Assembly: GCA_002427525.1 (NCBI GenBank)
Contig: DIRP01000004.1
Coordinates: 394-64,393, forward strand
Source: Bacteroidales bacterium UBA5433
GTDB taxonomy: Bacteria; Bacteroidota; Bacteroidia; Bacteroidales; UBA932
Direction of reading: 5' to 3'
Length of the DNA: 64,000 nt
In this document: positions 59,131-64,000 of the stretch, in pieces
How positions within the stretch are numbered: position 1 is the first letter of the stretch
Layout: the number at the start of each line of letters is the position of its first letter
Translations under genes and position numbers: made by a program
The notes under the pieces: model-generated
What the model saw: only the letters and a program-made list of their open reading frames with translations
Told to the model about the DNA's origin: nothing
Database searches by the model: none

Positions 59131-60109
59131 TATCCCCGCCATTACTAACAAAACCCCTGTGGTTTTTATGGGAACTCCTCCATTTGCGGCCGGAGTCCTC
59201 TCCTTTCTCATCCAAAGAGGTTACCCGGTAAAAGGAGTCGTTACAGCTCCCGACCGACCGGCCGGAAGGGGGCTTGCTCAACGTCCTTCTGCTGTAAAAA
59301 CTACAGCACAAGAACACAACCTTCCCATACTACAGCCGGAATCGTTACAAGATCCGGAGTTTTTAGAATCCCTGGCCCTGTGGCAGGCCCCCTTATTCGT
59401 GGTGGTTGCCTTTCGGATGCTTCCCCGCCAGGTATGGGAAATGCCCCCGTTGGGCTGTTTTAACCTGCATGCATCCCTGCTGCCGCAATACCGCGGAGCC
59501 GCCCCCATCAACCATGCCCTTATTAACGGAGAAACTGAAACAGGATTGACCACATTCCTCATTGACGACCAAATTGATACAGGGGCCCTGCTACTGCAAA
59601 AAGTCCTCTCCATAGCAAATACAGATGATGCAGGAACACTCCACAACAAAATGCTGGAAGCGGCAGGTCCGCTTATAGCTCAAACCATTGACGGACTCCG
59701 GGCTGGAAATCTGCAAGCTATACCCCAGCCGGACGTACCGGCAGAAAATCTAAAACCTGCACCGAAAATCACGCGGGAAACCTGCCGGATAAACTGGAAC
59801 TGCAGCCCTACCCGGATTGTAAACCTTGTCCGGGGACTAAGCCCCGCACCCTGCGCTTTTTCCACCCTGGACAATAACGGAAAACAGGTAGATGTAAAAA
59901 TATGCCTGGCCCGGGCAGAACATACCGCCTGTATGCAGGAACCCGGAACAGTTGCAACCGATAAAAAGAAAACCTTCAAAATAGCCTGCAAAGGAGGCTA
60001 CGTTCATATCCTGGAACTGCAGGTTCCCGGTAAAAAACGTATGAAAACAGAGGCGTTTCTGGCAGGATTCAGAGAAGAAGGTCCTCTCCTATTCCAAAAC
60101 CCGTTATGA
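59111..60109 (+). CDS. fmt: Methionyl-tRNA formyltransferase
   Basis: Formylates initiator Met-tRNA using 10-formyl-THF. The 332 residues show VVFMGTPPFAAGVL at the N-terminus and the catalytic Asn-His-Asp triad: N and H in CFNLHASLLPQYRGAAPI, D in LIDDQIDTGALL. The C-terminal OB-fold tRNA-binding domain follows. The ATG at 59111 adds about 17 residues before the conserved start and overlaps lptG. An internal start is possible but none is better supported. The stop overlaps the next start in an ATGA. Confidence 0.96.
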   Translation: MQTKKNNIPAITNKTPVVFMGTPPFAAGVLSFLIQRGYPVKGVVTAPDRPAGRGLAQRPSAVKTTAQEHNLPILQPESLQDPEFLESLALWQAPLFVVVAFRMLPRQVWEMPPLGCFNLHASLLPQYRGAAPINHALINGETETGLTTFLIDDQIDTGALLLQKVLSIANTDDAGTLHNKMLEAAGPLIAQTIDGLRAGNLQAIPQPDVPAENLKPAPKITRETCRINWNCSPTRIVNLVRGLSPAPCAFSTLDNNGKQVDVKICLARAEHTACMQEPGTVATDKKKTFKIACKGGYVHILELQVPGKKRMKTEAFLAGFREEGPLLFQNPL

Positions 60110-60792
60110 AAGAAGTTGTCATACTGGCACAAGGAGCGTATCCAACCCATCCGTACCCGTTGCAGCTGCTGCACACGGCTAAAATTCTTATCTGTACGGA
60201 CGGAGCCGTCAATTTGTTACAGGGAAGGGAGCCGGACATAATTGTAGGGGACATGGATTCGTTATCTGAAGAACTGAAAATTAAATTCAAGTCCCGGCTG
60301 ATTAAAGATACCTGCACAGAAACCAACGACCTGACAAAAGCCGTTACCTACTGCTACAAACAAGGCATACGCGACGCCACCATTCTGGGAGCTACCGGTC
60401 TTAGGGAAGACCACACCCTGGGGAATATCTCCCTGCTGGGTACCTACGCCCAACTTTTAAATACTGTCCGTATGGTCACAGACCACGGAATTTTCTACGT
60501 ATTTGCCGCAACCGACGAACCGCTACAAACAAAAAGTAACCATACCAAGGTATCTGTTCCCTGTACACCGGGAACACCTGTATCTTTTTTTGCACTGAAT
60601 CCCGCCATGAAATTACGTGCAAAAGGCGTAGCCTATCCGGTAGAAGATGTAGTTTTTGATGCCTGGTGGAAAGCTACCCTGAACACATGCACGACCGACT
60701 GCCTGCAGTTGGAATTTGCCAACGGGCCGTTGCTTGTTTTCCTGCCTTTTTTACCTGGAGGGCAAGCCGGGGCATTCGGGCAATGTTACTGA
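60106..60792 (+). CDS. Thiamine pyrophosphokinase
   Basis: Transfers pyrophosphate from ATP to thiamine to make the active cofactor. It has 228 residues, with the family features ICTDGAVNLL, VGDMDSLSE (metal-binding Asp pair) and ATGLREDHTLGN. The C-terminal beta-domain that binds thiamine is present, with SNHTKVSVPCTPGTPVS. The start overlaps the fmt stop by 4 bases. The 3' end overlaps the DUF4249 gene by 42 bases in antisense. No TPP riboswitch is seen, consistent with its place inside an operon. Confidence 0.93.
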   Translation: MKEVVILAQGAYPTHPYPLQLLHTAKILICTDGAVNLLQGREPDIIVGDMDSLSEELKIKFKSRLIKDTCTETNDLTKAVTYCYKQGIRDATILGATGLREDHTLGNISLLGTYAQLLNTVRMVTDHGIFYVFAATDEPLQTKSNHTKVSVPCTPGTPVSFFALNPAMKLRAKGVAYPVEDVVFDAWWKATLNTCTTDCLQLEFANGPLLVFLPFLPGGQAGAFGQCY

Positions 60793-61635
60793 TCTCCGAC
60801 TGCTTGCATAGGATCCGAAAATACCCAGCGCCCCGCCTGAAATATTACCCGTCACATTACCTCTTGGTCCCGAAAACAGAGGAAAATTTTGGTTTTTTTC
60901 AATTTTTGCCTGCTGCAGGTACAAGTAATATTCCTTACTCAGGGTCTGAAGCTCTACCGTCAACTCATCCCCTGCATACAGATCAAACGTTTGTTCATTA
61001 TCCCAGACAAGGGAACCGGTTATTATCCATTCCGGAATGGGATAACGCAGGTACTCCCCATCCTGGGAATATTCATTCAGCGTATGAACGTAGTACCTTA
61101 AAATACGGTTGCTGTACAACACGTTATTCACCCAAAGAGCTGCTCCGTAATAGTCCTCTCCCGGTGTATCAAGAAACCCGGCCATAAGCAGGAAAGGCGT
61201 ATCGTTCCCTGAAGGCATGAGCGATCTCAGGCTGAGTGCGTCCAGTGTATGAATATAAGGTACGGTGGTAGAAGCCTGATAATATTCTATTTCCCCGTCA
61301 CCGTCAAAGTCAATCCATACTTCCAGCACATACGTTTCTCCTTCCTCGGCTGTAAATGTGCTTGCCGTTACATATACTCCCGATGGGTCCCATACCAACA
61401 ATTCACCACCAATCCGTACTTCTTCTGCTTGTATATTAACAGGCAATTCCAAATTAAAATACGGTGTTGTTGCAGAAATCTCTACCATATAAGGACCCGG
61501 ATCCGTAGAAATAAGCCCTGTAATCACAAGGTGGGGCTCCATACCCTCACTTTTCAGCTCCATAGGGTACGTGCATCCCTGTAGCAAAGCAAAGAGTAAG
61601 AGTAAAAAAGGTGTTATATTTTTTGCATACTTCAT
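60751..61635 (-). CDS. DUF4249 outer-membrane lipoprotein
   Basis: Lipoprotein of 294 residues from the ATG at 61635. An in-frame TTG at 61641 adds two residues. The signal ends in FALLQGC (lipidated Cys 21). The body is beta-rich: HLVITGLISTDPGPYMVEIS, VYVTASTFTAEEGETYVLEVW and ELQTLSKEYYLYLQ. DUF4249 proteins regularly sit next to TonB-dependent receptors, as here (2-base gap), and probably serve as surface-exposed partners of the receptor. No ligand can be named. Its last 42 bases overlap the thiamine pyrophosphokinase gene. Confidence 0.88.
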   Translation of the reverse strand: MKYAKNITPFLLLLFALLQGCTYPMELKSEGMEPHLVITGLISTDPGPYMVEISATTPYFNLELPVNIQAEEVRIGGELLVWDPSGVYVTASTFTAEEGETYVLEVWIDFDGDGEIEYYQASTTVPYIHTLDALSLRSLMPSGNDTPFLLMAGFLDTPGEDYYGAALWVNNVLYSNRILRYYVHTLNEYSQDGEYLRYPIPEWIITGSLVWDNEQTFDLYAGDELTVELQTLSKEYYLYLQQAKIEKNQNFPLFSGPRGNVTGNISGGALGIFGSYASSRRSVTLPECPGLPSR

Positions 61636-61637
61636 GA

Positions 61638-64000
61638 TCAAAAACTAAAATTCCAGGTAACAGACGGAACTACACTAAAAAGGTACGTCATTTCCAGGTA
61701 TTGTTCCCCCGTTGGTTTCATACGGTAATTAATCGCCCACGGATTTTTTCTTCCGTACAAATTGTAAACAGAAATATTTATACTGTGTTGCCAACGTCTG
61801 CCCGGCTTATCCAGCCGGATAGTAAGAGAAGCATCCATTCTATGGTAATCCGGCATCCTGTATGCATTTCTTTCTGTATACACCGGTATTAATTCATTGA
61901 AAAACCAATAACGCCCTTCAGGCAAGGTAAGCGGTTGGCCCGTTGCGTAAATCCAATTAACAGATGCCTGCAGTCGCCTGCTGATATCATAAAACAACAC
62001 AACGTTCACATTATGCGGCCGGTCTGAAGGAGCACGGTATGTTTTTCCTTCATTAACCCCCGGGATGGTCCGGAAAGCCCGCGACCAGGTATAACTGATC
62101 CACCCACTCACGTTTCCGCTGTTCTTTTTAATCAAAAACTCCAATCCGTATCCTGTTCCTTTTCCAAAGCGGAGTTCCGTTTCAATCTTATCGTAGAGTA
62201 ACAGATTGGGATGTTCTTTGAAGTCAAGTACATTGTCCAGGTTTTTGTAAAACGCCTCGGCAGAAACCTCGTACTTATTTTCAAAAAGTGTAGCAAAAAT
62301 ACCGGTCGATACCTGATGGGAAGTTTGCGGTGGAATAGACGGTCCCGAGGGAATCCATATCTCCAAAGGAGATCCTGCTGATGAAAAAGAAAGCAGATGA
62401 ACATACTGGCTTGTTCTTGAATAAGAAGCTTTCAGGGCAAGATTAGGAGTGGCTAAAAATGAAATCCCAACCCGGGGTTCCCAACCGTACGTATGGTGAA
62501 AGAATTCTCCGGACGGGATGACTTCCCCCTCTTCCTGCAGCAGGTTGTAATCAGAGTCTACCCTGTAAACTGTAGCGGGACCTACATTATCAAAACGCGT
62601 AAACCTTAACCCATAACGCATCTCTAACCGCTCGTCCAAAAACTTATGTTCATTGGAAAAATACAACACGTTCACAAAACCCTGACGGGGAGACATGGTA
62701 ATGTCCTGTTCTATTTGCGGGCCTGTTTCCAGCTCACTTCTCCCAATTACCTGTCCCGGTTGAAACCACTGAAAATTGGAGGTATATCCAAATTCAAACA
62801 GGTGTTCCGGAACAGGCGCATACGAAAAATCAATCCGCAGACCGGCATCCTGAACGCGCGATATCCATTCCATAGACATTTCACTTGCCTTACCCTGGAA
62901 ATCGTAATTATAATTTGTATAGGTTGTGAAAACTTTCAGGTAAAAAGAGTCGGAAAAAAAATGATTCCAATTGAGTGTAGCCGCTAAATTTCCAAATTGC
63001 AGCCCCATCTCTGACATTTTAAACCTGTCTTTCCCATTGTACAAAGTCAGATGTAGAAAATTCTTATCATTTATCCTCCAACGCAAGCGTCCGTTCAGGT
63101 CGTAAAAATTCAGAACCGTATTTTTTAATATTTCGTTTTTTGCCAATGGAAGAAAAAGATCTGCATAAGTCCTGCGTCCTGCAACCAGGTAAGTAAGGTT
63201 GTCACCTCCAATCCGACCACTTAAGGCAAGCCTGCTGGAAATAAGTCCAAGGCCGCCGTCTATGGAAAAACGTTCCTTCCCGTCCAGTGGGACAACGTCC
63301 AACATAGAAGAAAGCCGGCCTCCATACCGCGCAGGGATATCACCTTTATACAAAGTCATGGTCCTTACTGCATCAGAATTAAATACAGAAAAGAACCCCA
63401 GCATATGCGAAACATTATACAAGGCAGCATTATCAAAAAGAATCAGGTTCTGATCGGGACTTCCTCCGCGCACAAGAAATCCGCTACTCCCTTCAGAAGC
63501 CGACTGTACTCCCGGGAGCATCTGTACCACTTTCAGCAAATCGGTTTCTCCAAAGAGCATGGGGACACGCTGGATTATCTCGGCATCTATATGCTCAATA
63601 CTCATCTGGGCTTTTCTGAGCCGCTGTGCCGGAGTCTCGGCAAAAACCGTAATACCATGCAAGTAATAAGAAAGAGGTGCAAGAAAAAACACCGAATCCT
63701 TATTGGTATTCAGGTGCAGTTGACTGTTTTCAGATTTGTATCCAATATAGGAAATTTCAAATTTGATCTCCCCCTGCGGCAAATGAAACGAAAACAGCCC
63801 TTTTGCATCTGTAATTGTCCAAAAATCCATTCCGTTGGACACCCTGACTACAGCCCCCTGAAGTATTTCACCCGTTGCCGCATCCATCACTTTACCGGAA
63901 AAAGAATGGTTTTCCTGTGCAAATGCAGGTACAGCCGATATTACCAATAGCCACCACAGTAACGGGGCACATAAGAATACAAGGGTAAAGGAGCGCTTCA
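61638..64000 (-). CDS. TonB-dependent outer-membrane receptor (start just outside window)
   Basis: Outer-membrane transporter, truncated at the right edge by the first base of its start codon. The reading frame runs to 64000, where the minus strand ends TG preceded by one missing base; an A there gives ATG. The N-terminus is then (M)KRSFTLVFLCAPLLWWLL, a good signal peptide ending AFAQ. A carboxypeptidase-regulatory-like domain follows (FSGKVMDAATGEILQGAVVRV), then a plug with LLKVVQMLPGVQS and GFLVRGGSPDQN, then a 22-strand barrel to the terminal aromatic WNFSF. Mature domains are complete. It pairs with the DUF4249 lipoprotein. The substrate is unknown. Confidence 0.92.
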   Translation of the reverse strand, partial: KRSFTLVFLCAPLLWWLLVISAVPAFAQENHSFSGKVMDAATGEILQGAVVRVSNGMDFWTITDAKGLFSFHLPQGEIKFEISYIGYKSENSQLHLNTNKDSVFFLAPLSYYLHGITVFAETPAQRLRKAQMSIEHIDAEIIQRVPMLFGETDLLKVVQMLPGVQSASEGSSGFLVRGGSPDQNLILFDNAALYNVSHMLGFFSVFNSDAVRTMTLYKGDIPARYGGRLSSMLDVVPLDGKERFSIDGGLGLISSRLALSGRIGGDNLTYLVAGRRTYADLFLPLAKNEILKNTVLNFYDLNGRLRWRINDKNFLHLTLYNGKDRFKMSEMGLQFGNLAATLNWNHFFSDSFYLKVFTTYTNYNYDFQGKASEMSMEWISRVQDAGLRIDFSYAPVPEHLFEFGYTSNFQWFQPGQVIGRSELETGPQIEQDITMSPRQGFVNVLYFSNEHKFLDERLEMRYGLRFTRFDNVGPATVYRVDSDYNLLQEEGEVIPSGEFFHHTYGWEPRVGISFLATPNLALKASYSRTSQYVHLLSFSSAGSPLEIWIPSGPSIPPQTSHQVSTGIFATLFENKYEVSAEAFYKNLDNVLDFKEHPNLLLYDKIETELRFGKGTGYGLEFLIKKNSGNVSGWISYTWSRAFRTIPGVNEGKTYRAPSDRPHNVNVVLFYDISRRLQASVNWIYATGQPLTLPEGRYWFFNELIPVYTERNAYRMPDYHRMDASLTIRLDKPGRRWQHSINISVYNLYGRKNPWAINYRMKPTGEQYLEMTYLFSVVPSVTWNFSF

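Overview
The window is a gene-dense chromosomal segment of a Bacteroidota organism, most likely a host-associated or anaerobic member of the Bacteroidales. The basis is the family content (OstA-like protein, DUF4831, DUF4249 paired with a TonB-dependent receptor, GH2 and GH97 glycosidases, a B-C-D-G-E-A Rnf operon), the near absence of Shine-Dalgarno sequences, and promoters of the Bacteroidetes type (TTTG about 19-20 bases before TAnnTTTG). I see 58 protein genes, no rRNA, tRNA, CRISPR array, insertion sequence or prophage. No gene-free stretch exceeds 148 bases. The genes look like conserved core and metabolic genes rather than a mobile island.

Layout. 1-148: non-coding, with a strong leftward promoter for a gene outside the window. 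149-5046 (+): VanY-type peptidase, OPT peptide transporter, tripeptidase PepT, aldose 1-epimerase. 5043-5630 (-): cyclase-family hydrolase. 5673-11496 (+): a secreted fusion of glycerophosphodiester phosphodiesterase and GH2 beta-galactosidase, then a GH97 enzyme of the alpha-galactosidase type. 11399-12016 (-): solitary zeta-toxin-like kinase. 12055-12603 (+): SpoU methyltransferase. 12579-19686 (-): NlpC/P60 lipoprotein, exported dipeptide epimerase, small unknown protein, MetH, MetF. 19746-22397: radical SAM protein (+), LOG protein and SLC1-type symporter (-). 22460-28270 (+): GuaB, then three envelope-biogenesis proteins (PPIase-like lipoprotein, SurA-like, OstA-like). 28241-34936 (-): two transcription units, rpsF-rpsR-rplI-glyA-unknown and acyltransferase-DUF4831-pepD. 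35003-38534 (+): POT transporter, EamA transporter, glycosyltransferase. 38512-40295 (-): murF, dut. 40354-41904 (+): lipoprotein cyclophilin and D-Ala-D-Ala carboxypeptidase. 41911-54970 (-): a 16-gene collinear run holding the Rnf complex, RseC, DnaB, an aminotransferase, Zn-ribbon, Nif3, MerR and two M23 peptidases. 55049-60792 (+): alaS, lptG-like, fmt, thiamine pyrophosphokinase. 60751-64000 (-): DUF4249 lipoprotein and a TonB-dependent receptor whose start codon begins one base beyond the right edge.

Themes. Many genes fit murein-peptide and peptide scavenging (VanY, NlpC/P60, Ala-Glu epimerase, DacA-type enzyme, two M23 enzymes, OPT and POT transporters, PepT, PepD). A second theme is galactoside and glycerophosphodiester breakdown (galM, GDPD-LacZ, GH97). 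A third is one-carbon metabolism (MetH, MetF, GlyA, Fmt). Energy conservation is represented by a complete Rnf complex.

The most striking non-gene signals concern compact expression. Twelve of the fourteen genes flanking the seven divergent gaps (38-78 bp each) have an exact TAnnTTTG box. In several cases the box ends exactly 4 bases before the start codon, which predicts leaderless mRNAs. Six of the eight convergent gene pairs overlap at their 3' ends. All assignments are by reading motifs; no database search was run.
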